From: Massilia frigida
GTDB taxonomy: Bacteria; Pseudomonadota; Gammaproteobacteria; Burkholderiales; Burkholderiaceae_D
Reading direction: 5' to 3'
Assembly (NCBI RefSeq): GCF_011682175.1
Contig: NZ_WHJG01000009.1
Location: forward strand, 142,121 to 206,120
DNA length: 64,000 nt
Below the pieces are notes generated by a model. That model had not been told where the DNA came from and did no database searches. It saw only the letters and a list, made by a program, of their open reading frames with translations. Every line of letters starts with the position of its first letter. Within the stretch, counting starts at the first letter, position 1. Positions 43,284 to 51,916 of this stretch are shown here, piece by piece. Made by a program: the position numbers and the translations under genes.

Positions 43284-43486
43284 TCGGGCGCGCGGTGATC
43301 CAATCCGGCAGCGGTGTTGCGCGCCGGCAGGCTGTGGCCGGCGTCGCTCCCGATGTCGTTTTAGAAGAGTTTCAATAATTACACGAGGTCGACAGAATAC
43401 CAGTAAATGGTGCTCTAAGGACAATATTCGTGCAAGTGCAATGTGATACGAGGTCGGGAAGAAGGCCGGGTGCGGCCCTTGGGCGT

Positions 43487-43510
43487 AAAAAATCCCCGGC
43501 TCGCGGGGAT
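43487..43510 (-). terminator. Intrinsic terminator of the coiled-coil gene
   Basis: On the minus strand a 7-bp stem, ATCCCCG with CGGGGAT, and a 5-nt loop run into six T residues (43487-43492). Confidence 0.85.
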
Positions 43511-43538
43511 GGGGCAGACGGTTCGAGTGGTGGGCCGG

Positions 43539-43880
43539 TTAGTTGAAAAATTTTGCAGCGGCGAAGGCGAGGCCTGCCATGGCGACGGAGAGTCCTGCCA
43601 GCGCGATGCCAGTCCTGACGAACCATTTGAGCATGGTTGCCTCAAGTGCCGCTATCGATGCTTTCAGCGAGGATTCCACCGTCGCTATCGATACTTTCAG
43701 CGAGGATTCCAGCGTCGCTATCGATACTCGCAGCGAGGCTTCCACCGCCGCCAGGTCTGCCTTGGTGACGTAATTGGAACGAATCACGGCAACATCGCGC
43801 TCAACGTTATCAAGACGTTCGAGAATTTTTTCTGTCACCGCCTCAAGTTTGACAATGCGGGCTTCCATGTGGTCCATCAT
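43539..43880 (-). CDS. Small coiled-coil membrane-anchored protein
   Basis: This 113-residue protein starts with a helix of heptad type ('ARIVKLEAVTEKILERLDNV'). It then has three consecutive 11-residue units of the form SLxxSIAxxES, a hendecad pattern for a long coiled coil. The C-terminus is one transmembrane helix ('TGIALAGLSVAMAGLAFAAA'). The ATG at 43880 has AAGG 5 nt upstream. It resembles small DUF1640-like coiled-coil proteins in layout, but the match is only by shape. Confidence 0.65.
   Translation of the reverse strand: MMDHMEARIVKLEAVTEKILERLDNVERDVAVIRSNYVTKADLAAVEASLRVSIATLESSLKVSIATVESSLKASIAALEATMLKWFVRTGIALAGLSVAMAGLAFAAAKFFN
43651..43749 (-). repeat. Three 33-bp tandem repeats inside the coiled-coil gene
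   Basis: Three units begin at 43651, 43684 and 43717, each starting GCTATCGAT. They differ at a handful of positions and encode three 11-residue hendecads. Confidence 0.9.
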
Positions 43881-43983
43881 CTGCGCCTTCAAAAAAGTTG
43901 TCAACCAAGCTATGCCATGGTCGGCTATCCCTCTTCCGGAGCGGTTGACTTGACTCAAACGAGCGCACTTTGTTTCTTGTGTT

Positions 43984-44415
43984 TCAGGCGCGCCGCAGCA
44001 GCGTGCGCAGGTTGCATTGCTGCTGCCACAGGAGGCGCTCGTCACTGCTGCGCGCCTGGGTAGCCAGTTCTTCGTCCGATTGGGCTACCTGGGCCTGGAT
44101 CAGCCGTTCGGCCAGGGCCGGGTCGGGCAGCATGGTGCCGAAGAAAGTCACCATGTCATGGCGCTGGATCAGCAGGGTAGGGAAGTTGTCGACATCGAGA
44201 TCGCCCACCACCTCGGCCTGGTCTTCGATATCGATCCAGACGAAGTGCTTGTCCGGGTGGCGCGCGGCCAGGCCCTCGAAAGCGGCGCGGTACGACGCGC
44301 ACGTGCCGCACCACGCGGCGCACAGGCAGGCGACGATCCAACGCTCGCCGCCCAGCGCTTGCGCAATGCTGTCGCGGTTGTCGGAGTTGAGTGTGTGGCT
44401 GTGCATGAGCGGCAT
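43984..44415 (-). CDS. Thioredoxin-family protein
   Basis: This 143-residue thioredoxin-fold protein has active site WCGTC (Cys36 and Cys39, counting from the start at 44415). It is followed by 'VWIDIEDQAEVVGDLDVDNFPTLL' with the cis-Pro after Phe. No signal peptide is present, so it acts in the cytoplasm. The start has GAGGT close upstream; an ATG three codons later is an alternative. It is divergent from tsaB (69-bp gap). Confidence 0.88.
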   Translation of the reverse strand: MPLMHSHTLNSDNRDSIAQALGGERWIVACLCAAWCGTCASYRAAFEGLAARHPDKHFVWIDIEDQAEVVGDLDVDNFPTLLIQRHDMVTFFGTMLPDPALAERLIQAQVAQSDEELATQARSSDERLLWQQQCNLRTLLRRA

Positions 44416-44484
44416 TCTACCTCGCCCGACGATGGCCCGCTTGCTAAAGCGCCAAGGCGGCGCAGCGCCGGGTTAAAATACGGC

Positions 44485-45192
44485 ATGTCTATTATTCTCG
44501 CTATTGAAACCTCCTCCGAGATGGCGTCCTGCGCCTTGCTGCGCGGTGATACCGTCCTGTTCCGTGAATCGTCCGGCGTGCGCACCCACTCGCAAGCCAT
44601 CCTGCCGATGGTGCAGGAACTGCTGGCCGAAGCCGGCATCGCGCTCAAGGAATGCGACGCGATCGCCTTTGGCGCCGGTCCCGGTTCGTTTACCGGCGTG
44701 CGCACCGCCTGCGGCATCGCCCAGGGCCTGGCCTATGGCGCCGGCTTGCCGGTGCTATCCCTGATGACCCTCGAAGCGATGGCCGTGGCGTGCCGCCAGC
44801 AGCATGGCGCCAACGATGTCGTGGCCGTGCTCGACGCCCGCATGGGCGAAGTCTACTGGGCCCAGTACCGCTACGACGCTGGCGCCGCGCGCTGGAACGT
44901 GCTGGTTGCGCCAACGCTGTGCGCGCCCGGCGCCGTGGCGCCGCTGCCGGTGGACGGCCAGCTGGCGGCCTGCGGCAATGGCCTGGCGGCCTATCCGGAC
45001 GCCTTCGGGTTCGCCCAAGCCTATCCGGAGATCATGCCCCACGCCGCCCAGATGGCCCTGCTCGGACGCGGCGCGCTGGCTGCAGGGGAAGCGCTTGGCG
45101 CGGCCCAGGCCCAGCCGCTGTACCTGCGCAACAAGATCGCCTACACCAGCGCGGAACGCAGCGTGATCAACGCCGCCAAGGCTGCCGCATGA
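44485..45192 (+). CDS. tsaB: tRNA threonylcarbamoyladenosine biosynthesis protein TsaB
   Basis: This 235-residue ASKHA-fold protein is the partner of TsaD in making t6A37 of tRNA. Typical pieces are 'ILAIETSSEMASCALLR', 'RTHSQAILPMVQELLAEAG', 'GPGSFTGVRTACGIAQGLA' and 'DARMGEVYWAQY'. The start at 44485 has a TAAAAT box just upstream. It overlaps rimI by 4 bp, the usual arrangement. Confidence 0.95.
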   Translation: MSIILAIETSSEMASCALLRGDTVLFRESSGVRTHSQAILPMVQELLAEAGIALKECDAIAFGAGPGSFTGVRTACGIAQGLAYGAGLPVLSLMTLEAMAVACRQQHGANDVVAVLDARMGEVYWAQYRYDAGAARWNVLVAPTLCAPGAVAPLPVDGQLAACGNGLAAYPDAFGFAQAYPEIMPHAAQMALLGRGALAAGEALGAAQAQPLYLRNKIAYTSAERSVINAAKAAA

Positions 45193-45659
45193 GCGCGGTG
45201 CGCGACGACGATCACCTGTTTTACGCGCCGATGGTGGCGGCCGATATCGACGAGGTGTTCGCACTCGAAAAGCAGGTGTATCCGCATCCCTGGACGCGCG
45301 GTAATTTCGCCGACTCGCTCGGCAGCGGCTACAACGCCTGGGTGCTGCGCGACCGCGACGGCGCGCTGCTCGGCTACTATCTGCTGATGGCGGTGGTGGA
45401 CGAAGCGCATCTGCTCAACGTGGCTGTGGCCGCCGGGCGCCAGGGGGAAGGGCTGGGCCGCTACCTGCTCGACAAGGTCGCCGCCTGTGCGCGCGGGCTG
45501 TCGATGGACTCGATCTTGCTCGAAGTGCGTCCGTCCAACCTGCGCGCGCTGGCGGTCTATGAAAAATATGGCTACGCCGAAATCGGCCGCCGCCGAGGCT
45601 ACTACCCCGCGCATGACGGCAAGCGCGAGGATGCCATCGTCATGAGGTTCGTCTTATGA
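45189..45659 (+). CDS. rimI: Ribosomal protein S18 alanine N-acetyltransferase RimI
   Basis: This 156-residue GNAT acetyltransferase has 'VAAGRQGEGLGRYLLDKVAACA', the acetyl-CoA loop, then 'ILLEVRPSNLRALAVYEKYGY' and 'RRGYYPAHDGKREDAIVM', all typical of RimI. It acetylates the N-terminus of ribosomal protein S18. It overlaps tsaB and the UDG-like gene, both by 4 bp, so the four genes 44485-47513 form one operon. Confidence 0.94.
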   Translation: MSAVRDDDHLFYAPMVAADIDEVFALEKQVYPHPWTRGNFADSLGSGYNAWVLRDRDGALLGYYLLMAVVDEAHLLNVAVAAGRQGEGLGRYLLDKVAACARGLSMDSILLEVRPSNLRALAVYEKYGYAEIGRRRGYYPAHDGKREDAIVMRFVL

Positions 45660-46570
45660 GTATCAGCGCGCGCGACAACGCGTTTTTGCAGGAAATGGGC
45701 ATCGGCCCGCTATGGACCCTGCGCGATGCCATGCCGGACGAGGCTTTGCCCGACGAGCTGGCAGCACCCGTGCAGGAAGCCGCGCCGCAGGCAGCTTCCG
45801 TGCCTGTTGCGGCGCCTGCCGCCGTGCCTGCCGCAGTGCCTACCGCCGTGCCTACCGCCGTGGCCATGCCCGCCCCGCCAGCGGTGGCGGCCAGGACCGC
45901 GCCGCCTGCGGCCAGTCCGGCATCGAGCCCCGCCACCGATTCGGCCTGGGGCGAGGAACCGCCCGGCCCGCCGCCGACCGAGGAAGACATCGCCGCCATG
46001 GACTGGGCGCAGCTCAAGAACGCCATCGCCAACTGCACCCGCTGCGGGCTGTGCAAGGGCGGGCGCAAGCCGGTCTATGGCAACGGCGCGCAACAGGCGC
46101 GCTGGTTCGTGGCCGCCGGCGCCTCGACCGTCTCCGACGAAAAAGAGCGCCAGCCGGTCTCGGGCGAGCCGGGCAAGCTGCTGGCCAATATGCTGGCCGC
46201 GGTCGAGCTTTCGCGCGACAGCAATGTGTATGTGACCAACCTGATCAAGTGCCGGCCCACCAGCGCCAACGGCGGCGACCGCGCCCCGAGCGCCGAGGAA
46301 GCGCTGGCCTGCCGTCCGTACCTGGACCGCGAACTGGCCCTGTCCGGCGCGCCGCTGGTGCTCACGCTCGGCCAGATCGCCGCCAACGCCTTGCAGGGCA
46401 AACCGTTGCAAGAGTCGCTGGCCGGCTCGCGCGGGCAGGTGCATGAGGTGGGCGGCGTCAAGCTGGTGGCCACCCTGCATCCGGGCGAGCTGCTGCGGCG
46501 CGGCGCCGACAAGGCGCTGGCCTGGGCCGACCTGTGTCTGGCGCGTGCGCACGATGGCCGCCCCGGCTGA
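45656..46570 (+). CDS. Uracil-DNA glycosylase family 4-like protein with altered active-site motif
   Basis: This 304-residue protein has a Pro/Ala-rich linker (about 35-100) and a C-terminal family 4 UDG fold. Iron-sulfur Cys are seen in 'NCTRCGLC', 'IKCRPT' and 'ACRPYL'. The catalytic motif, normally GEAPG followed by an acidic pair and FVG, reads 'GASTVSDEKERQPVSGEPGK'; the second motif is 'LHPGELL' rather than HPSP-like. So uracil excision is doubtful. It overlaps rimI by 4 bp and the DUF1853 gene by 17 bp. Confidence 0.82.
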   Translation: MSISARDNAFLQEMGIGPLWTLRDAMPDEALPDELAAPVQEAAPQAASVPVAAPAAVPAAVPTAVPTAVAMPAPPAVAARTAPPAASPASSPATDSAWGEEPPGPPPTEEDIAAMDWAQLKNAIANCTRCGLCKGGRKPVYGNGAQQARWFVAAGASTVSDEKERQPVSGEPGKLLANMLAAVELSRDSNVYVTNLIKCRPTSANGGDRAPSAEEALACRPYLDRELALSGAPLVLTLGQIAANALQGKPLQESLAGSRGQVHEVGGVKLVATLHPGELLRRGADKALAWADLCLARAHDGRPG

Positions 46571-47513
46571 GAACTACCAGGCCGGCTTCGAGCGCCGCTG
46601 GGGACAGCTGGCGCAGCCGCACGTGCGCGCGCTGGCCTGGCTGCTGCACGCGCCCGACCTGCTCGATCCGGCCGACCCGCACTGGGAAGGCAAGATCGCC
46701 AGCCTGGGCGTGCTGCCGGCCGCGGTCGACGCCTGGCTGCTGCGCCTGGACGCCAATCCCGCGCCCCTGTTAGCGGCGCTCGGCACGCGCAATTACACGC
46801 GCCTTGGCCTGTATGCCGAAAAGCTGATGGCCTTCTATTTCCAGGAGCATGGCTTGCTGGTGGCGCACGGCTTGCAAGTGCGTGCCAGCCGCAACGACAC
46901 GGTCGGCGAGTTCGACTTCCTGCTCGACCATGGCGACGGCGGCCTCGAACACATCGAATTCGCCACCAAATTCTATCTGCTCGAAGGGGAGGCGGCATCG
47001 CGCTTCGACACCTTTGTCGGCCCCAACCTGGCCGACAGCCTGGGCGCCAAGATGCGCAAGATTTTTGAGAAACAACTGGCGCTGGGTACGCACCCTGCGG
47101 CGCAGGCCGTGCTGCCGCGTCCCGTAACGCGGGCGCGGGCCCTGGTCAAGGGCTGGCTGTTCTATCCGGGCGGTGCGGGGCAGGCGATGGAGGGCATCTC
47201 CGGCCAGCACTGCCGCGGCTTCTGGTGCGCGCTGGACGAGGTGGCCGCGCTGGCGCCGGATGCCTTCGTGATGTTGCCGCGCCTGCAATGGCTGGCGCCG
47301 TTCCGCTCCTTGGACGATGCCGGTTTGCTGAACCGTGAACAATTGCAGGCCGCTCTGGCGGACAAGTTCGGCACGGTGCCGATGCCGGTACTGGTGGCCA
47401 GCGTGCGCGCGGCCGACGCTGGCTTGGTGGAAACGGGACGCGGTTTCATCGTCCCCAACGACTGGCGCGTGCGCGCCGCTTTCCGCCAGCAAATGAGCGG
47501 CCAGCCCGCCTGA
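46554..47513 (+). CDS. DUF1853 family protein
   Basis: This 319-residue protein matches DUF1853: 'RLGLYAEKLMAFYFQEHGLLVAHGLQV', given here in parts 'RLGLYAEKLMAFYFQ' and 'TVGEFDFLLDHGDGGLEHIE'. The E/D pattern 'GEFDFLL...EHIEFATKFYL' resembles a PD-(D/E)xK nuclease core, with Lys in 'ATKFYL'. That reading is inference. The start at 46554 overlaps the UDG-like gene by 17 bp. The stop is adjacent to that of the convergent lplT gene. Confidence 0.85.
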   Translation: MAAPAENYQAGFERRWGQLAQPHVRALAWLLHAPDLLDPADPHWEGKIASLGVLPAAVDAWLLRLDANPAPLLAALGTRNYTRLGLYAEKLMAFYFQEHGLLVAHGLQVRASRNDTVGEFDFLLDHGDGGLEHIEFATKFYLLEGEAASRFDTFVGPNLADSLGAKMRKIFEKQLALGTHPAAQAVLPRPVTRARALVKGWLFYPGGAGQAMEGISGQHCRGFWCALDEVAALAPDAFVMLPRLQWLAPFRSLDDAGLLNREQLQAALADKFGTVPMPVLVASVRAADAGLVETGRGFIVPNDWRVRAAFRQQMSGQPA

Positions 47514-48776
47514 TCAGTGCTTGTGCTCGCCGATCAGGGCGAGCGAATCGTGCTCGGCCTGGTTCATCTTATGCTTGCGCATGATCAGGAACATGATGCC
47601 GGCCACCGACATGCCGAAGCCGACGATCACGAGATTGAGTTCCACATTGAGCGTGATCAGGATGGCGTAAATGGCCAGCATGGTCAGGATCGACAGGTTT
47701 TCATTGAAATTCTGCACGGCGATCGAATGGCCGGCGCTCATCAGCACGTGGCCGCGGTGTTGCAGCAGCGCATTCATCGGCACCACGAAGAAGCCGGACA
47801 GCACGCCGATCAGCAGCAGCAGCGGGTAGGCGATCAAGACCGAATGGACCATGGTCATGCACATGACCACGATGCCCATGGCGATGCCGAGCGGGATCAC
47901 GGTCAGGGATTTTTTCAGCGGAATCATCTTGGCCGAGGCGGCGGCGCCCACGGCCACGCCGAGCGCGACGATGCCGATCAGGGTGGTGGCTTTGTCGAGC
48001 GGCATGTGCAGCGATTTCTCGGCCCACTTGAGCACGATGAACTGCAAGGTGGCGCCGGCGCCCCAGAACAGGGTGGTCACGGCCAGCGAAATCTGGCCCA
48101 GCTTGTCTTTCCACAGCAGCGAAGAGCAGTTGGCGAAGTCGGCGATGAGCCTGGCCGGGTTGCGCTCCTGGTGGGCGTACTTGGCCAGGGTGTCGGGGAT
48201 GCGCAGGTTGAACATGGTGGCCAGCAGGTACACCGCCACCACCACGCACAGCGCCGCTTCGGTGGTGGTATCGATGCCGGTCTCGATCAGCGGCATGTCG
48301 ATGCCCAGCATGAAGGCCGAGGCCTTGGCGCTGACCAGGGCGCCGCCCATGACGGTACCGAGAATGATCGACATCACGGTCAGGCCCTCGATCCAGCCAT
48401 TCGCGGCGACGAGTTTCTCTGGCGGTAACAATTCAGTCAGGATGCCGTACTTGGCCGGCGAATACACCGCCGCGCCGAAGCCGACTACCGCGTAGGCGAG
48501 CAGCGGATGGACGTGGAAGAAGATCAGGGCGCAGCCGAATACCTTGACCAGGTTGGCGATGAACATCACTTTGCCCTTGGGCATGGAGTCGGCGAAAGCG
48601 CCGACAAACGGCGCAAGGAGCACGTAAAAAAGGACGAAGGACAGCTTCAGCAAAGGCGTCAGCGAAGCCGGCGCGCTCATGGAGATCAGCAGGTCAATCG
48701 CCACGAAGAGCAGGGCGTTGTCCGCCAGCGACGAGAAAAACTGCGCCGCCATGATGGTGTAAAAACCACGATTCAT
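47514..48776 (-). CDS. lplT: Lysophospholipid transporter LplT (MFS)
   Basis: This 420-residue major facilitator protein moves lysophospholipids across the inner membrane for reacylation. About 12 hydrophobic segments are visible, starting with 'FYTIMAAQFFSSLADNALLFVA', shown in part, and including 'GAAVYSPAKYGILTELLPPEKLVAANGWIE' in the family-specific loop ('AKYGILTELLPPEKLVAANG'). No aas acyltransferase gene is adjacent. The gene is convergent with the DUF1853 gene and divergent from alr. Confidence 0.9.
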   Translation of the reverse strand: MNRGFYTIMAAQFFSSLADNALLFVAIDLLISMSAPASLTPLLKLSFVLFYVLLAPFVGAFADSMPKGKVMFIANLVKVFGCALIFFHVHPLLAYAVVGFGAAVYSPAKYGILTELLPPEKLVAANGWIEGLTVMSIILGTVMGGALVSAKASAFMLGIDMPLIETGIDTTTEAALCVVVAVYLLATMFNLRIPDTLAKYAHQERNPARLIADFANCSSLLWKDKLGQISLAVTTLFWGAGATLQFIVLKWAEKSLHMPLDKATTLIGIVALGVAVGAAASAKMIPLKKSLTVIPLGIAMGIVVMCMTMVHSVLIAYPLLLLIGVLSGFFVVPMNALLQHRGHVLMSAGHSIAVQNFNENLSILTMLAIYAILITLNVELNLVIVGFGMSVAGIMFLIMRKHKMNQAEHDSLALIGEHKH

Positions 48777-48903
48777 TCGAGAAGTCTAAAAGCTAGTGTG
48801 GGTTGCTTTATACCATGAATGGCTGGGAAGCCAAAGAAATCGGCATGCCGTGGCGGGCTGCGTCCGGTAAAATAGCAGCTTGCCAATCACTCCCATTCGC
48901 ATC

Positions 48904-50010
48904 ATGCCGCGCCCGCTAATCGCCACGATTCACATAGATTCCATGCAGCATAACCTGATGCGGGCGCGCGACTGCGCACCGCACGCCAAAGTGTGGGCGG
49001 TGGTCAAGGCCAACGCCTACGGCCACGGACTGGAGCGCGGCATGCGCGGCTTCGCCGATGCCGACGGCCTGGCCCTGATCGAAACCGAGAACGCGGTGCG
49101 CCTGCGCGAACTGGGCTGGACCCGCCCGATCCTCTTGCTGGAGGGGATTTTCGATGCCGGCGACGTTGACTTGCTGGTGCGCCACCAGCTCAACAGCGCC
49201 ATACATACGGTCGAACAGATTGCCATGCTGGAACAAGCCACGCTCAGCGGCCCGATCGACCTGCATCTGAAGATGAATACCGGCATGAACCGGCTCGGTT
49301 TCCGCCCGGAAGCTTTTGGCGCCGCTTACGCCCGCCTGCGCGCCATCCCGCAAGTGCGCGAGATCACCCTGATGACCCACTTCGCCAATGCCGACGAACT
49401 CGAACATCCGCGCCTGACCGTGCTGGAACAGGTGCGCCGCTTCTGCCTGGGGGCGGACGGCTTGCAGGGCCAGCGCAGCCTGTCGAACTCGGGCGGCGTG
49501 CTGCACCAGGCGGCGCTGTCGACCGAATTGTCGAACGACTGGGTACGCCCGGGCATCATGCTGTACGGCGGTACGCCCGGTGGACGCAGCGCGGCCGCCT
49601 TCGACCTGCATCCGACCATGACACTGGCCAGTGAAATCATCGGCGTGCAAGACCTGGTGGCGGGCGACTCGGTCGGCTACGGCAGCGGCTTCCAGGCCGA
49701 ATGGCCGATGACGGTTGGCATCGTTGCCTGCGGCTATGCCGACGGCTACCCGCGCCACGCCCCGCACGGCACCCCGGTCATGGTCGATGGCATCCTCACC
49801 AAGCTGGTGGGCCGGGTTTCGATGGACATGATGGCGGTCGACCTGACCCACGTGCCGCATGCCGGCGTCGGCAGCGCGGTGGTGCTGTGGGGCGCCGGAC
49901 TGCCGATCGATACCGTGGCCAACGCCGCCGGCACCATCGGCTATGAATTAATGTGCGCGCTGGCGCCCCGCGTGCGCGTCGTGGAAGGCAATCTGGATTT
50001 CAATGGCTAA
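48904..50010 (+). CDS. alr: Alanine racemase
   Basis: This 368-residue PLP enzyme makes D-alanine for the cell wall. The PLP Lys35 is in 'VVKANAYGHG'. Other marks are 'LKMNTGMNRLGF', 'PGIMLYGG', the second catalytic Tyr in 'DSVGYGSGF', and 'GRVSMDMMAVDLT'. The start at 48904 (MPRPLIATIH) fits the family; an upstream codon at 48880 is less likely. It overlaps radA by 8 bp. Confidence 0.95.
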   Translation: MPRPLIATIHIDSMQHNLMRARDCAPHAKVWAVVKANAYGHGLERGMRGFADADGLALIETENAVRLRELGWTRPILLLEGIFDAGDVDLLVRHQLNSAIHTVEQIAMLEQATLSGPIDLHLKMNTGMNRLGFRPEAFGAAYARLRAIPQVREITLMTHFANADELEHPRLTVLEQVRRFCLGADGLQGQRSLSNSGGVLHQAALSTELSNDWVRPGIMLYGGTPGGRSAAAFDLHPTMTLASEIIGVQDLVAGDSVGYGSGFQAEWPMTVGIVACGYADGYPRHAPHGTPVMVDGILTKLVGRVSMDMMAVDLTHVPHAGVGSAVVLWGAGLPIDTVANAAGTIGYELMCALAPRVRVVEGNLDFNG

Positions 50011-51379
50011 AGCTAAAACGCACTACACCTGCAGCGATTGCGGCGGGATCAGCAGCAAATGGACGGGGCAGTGCACAGCCTGCCATCAGTGGAACACGAT
50101 GGTCGAGACGGTGCTCGACACGCCCGGCGTGAACCGCCTGTCGCAGACCCAGCACAAAAGCCTGGCGCAGACCGCGCCGGTGCTGTCGCTGGCCGACATC
50201 GAGGCGGTCGACGTGCCGCGTTTCGGCACCGGCATCGAGGAATTCGACCGCGTGCTGGGCGGCGGCCTGGTCTCGGGCGGGGTGGTGCTGATCGGCGGCG
50301 ACCCCGGCATCGGCAAATCGACCCTGCTGTTGCAGGCGCTGGCCAATATTTCGCATATCAAGAGTACCTTATATGTGAGCGGCGAAGAATCGGGCGCCCA
50401 GATCGCCCTGCGCGCGCGCCGGCTCGGCGTCGACGGCAAGGAACTTAAACTGCAGGCCGAGATCCAACTCGAGAAGATTCTCGGGACCTTGGCCGACCTG
50501 AAGCCCGAAGTGGCGGTGATCGACTCGATCCAGACCGTGTATTCCGATGCGCTCACCTCGGCGCCCGGTTCGGTGGCGCAGGTGCGCGAGTGCGCGGCGC
50601 AGCTCACGCGCGTGGCCAAGCAGACCGGGGTGACCATCATCCTGGTCGGCCACGTGACGAAAGAGGGCGCGCTGGCCGGGCCGCGCGTGCTGGAACATAT
50701 TGTCGATACGGTGCTGTATTTCGAGGGCGATCCCCAGTCCAGTTTCCGGCTGGTGCGCGCCATCAAGAACCGCTTTGGCGCGGTGAACGAGCTGGGCGTG
50801 TTCGCCATGACCGAAAAAGGCTTGAAAGGGGTGTCCAACCCGTCGGCGCTGTTTTTGTCGCAGCACGACAACCAGGTGCCCGGCTCGTGCGTGATGGTGA
50901 CGCAGGAAGGCACGCGCCCCTTGCTGGTGGAAATCCAGGCGCTGGTCGATACCAGCCACCTGCCCAATGCGCGGCGCCTGTCGGTGGGGCTGGAGCAGAA
51001 CCGGCTGGCGATGCTGCTGGCCGTGCTGCACCGGCACGCCGGTATCGCCGCCTTCGACCAGGATGTGTTTATCAATGCGGTGGGCGGGGTCAAGATTACC
51101 GAACCGGCGGCCGACCTGGCGGTGCTGCTGGCGATTAACTCGTCGATGCGCAGCAAACCGCTGCCGCGCGGGCTGGTCGTCTTCGGTGAAGTGGGGCTGG
51201 CGGGCGAAATCCGGCCGGCGCCGCGCGGCCAGGAGCGTTTGCGCGAAGCGGCCAAGCTGGGGTTCTCGATTGCGATGATTCCAAAGGCAAATGTGCCCAA
51301 GCAAAAAATCGAAGGCATGACGATTGTGGCGGTCGAGCGTATCGATGAGGCATTTAACAAACTGCGCGAGCTCGATTAG
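50003..51379 (+). CDS. radA: DNA repair protein RadA
   Basis: This 458-residue RecA-like ATPase aids branch migration in recombination. The N-terminal C4 zinc finger has 'YTCSDCGG' and 'GQCTACHQW'. Walker A is GGDPGIGKS (about 98-106). The RadA-specific KNRFG motif is near 255, and a Lon-like domain ('VFINAVGGVKITEPAADLA') ends the protein. It is translationally coupled to alr. Confidence 0.96.
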   Translation: MAKAKTHYTCSDCGGISSKWTGQCTACHQWNTMVETVLDTPGVNRLSQTQHKSLAQTAPVLSLADIEAVDVPRFGTGIEEFDRVLGGGLVSGGVVLIGGDPGIGKSTLLLQALANISHIKSTLYVSGEESGAQIALRARRLGVDGKELKLQAEIQLEKILGTLADLKPEVAVIDSIQTVYSDALTSAPGSVAQVRECAAQLTRVAKQTGVTIILVGHVTKEGALAGPRVLEHIVDTVLYFEGDPQSSFRLVRAIKNRFGAVNELGVFAMTEKGLKGVSNPSALFLSQHDNQVPGSCVMVTQEGTRPLLVEIQALVDTSHLPNARRLSVGLEQNRLAMLLAVLHRHAGIAAFDQDVFINAVGGVKITEPAADLAVLLAINSSMRSKPLPRGLVVFGEVGLAGEIRPAPRGQERLREAAKLGFSIAMIPKANVPKQKIEGMTIVAVERIDEAFNKLRELD

Positions 51380-51409
51380 TTAACATCTATTGCTCTTTGG
51401 TACTATAAT
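51380..51409 (+). promoter_or_regulatory. Strong sigma70 promoter of the PilZ gene
   Basis: TTAACA (51380-51385), an 18-bp spacer and a perfect TATAAT (51404-51409) put the start near 51416, 25 nt before the GTG start codon. Confidence 0.75.
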
Positions 51410-51440
51410 GTAAATATATCAGGCATGCCACGGGACCAAT

Positions 51441-51761
51441 GTGTTTAGTGAACAACGACAGTCACAGCGAAAAATATTGAAGGTCAAGGCCATCGTGGTG
51501 GTGGACGGCTTTTCGCCGGTCATGGTGCGCACGGTGGATATCGGGTCGAGCGGAATGTGCGTCATGTCGCCCGATCCGGTCCAGGTGGGCGCGGAAGCGC
51601 TGCTGCGTTTCGACCTGGTGGTCGACGGCAGCGTGACCGCGATCGAGGTGCGTTCGCGGGCCTCGTACTGCATTCTCAGCCATGGGGACTTCAAGGTCGG
51701 GTTCAACTTCCTCAATCTCAGCTTGTCGGGGATGACGCAGCTGGTCAAGTTCATGCGCTGA
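51441..51761 (+). CDS. PilZ-domain c-di-GMP-binding protein
   Basis: This 106-residue single-domain protein has the PilZ pattern: an Arg-containing N-terminal segment ('QRQSQRKILKVKAIVVV') and 'TVDIGSSGMCVMSP', the D-x-S-x-x-G motif. It starts at GTG; the overlapping ATG one frame off leads to a quick stop. The classic RxxxR is only loosely present (Arg-Gln-Ser-Gln-Arg), so binding is likely but not certain. It precedes a FliD-like gene by 155 bp. Confidence 0.83.
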   Translation: MFSEQRQSQRKILKVKAIVVVDGFSPVMVRTVDIGSSGMCVMSPDPVQVGAEALLRFDLVVDGSVTAIEVRSRASYCILSHGDFKVGFNFLNLSLSGMTQLVKFMR

Positions 51762-51916
51762 CTGCGCTCGTTCGCCGGGCGGGCATCTCGCTTGAGCCGG
51801 CATAAGCTTTTTCCCCGCAGCCCTTGATCTGCCTCAGGACTGCGCCAGGAATTTGAACGTGGTGCCGGAGGCGAGTGTGTTACCTTTACGTTAAACGTAA
51901 AAAGAGGGTCATCTTC

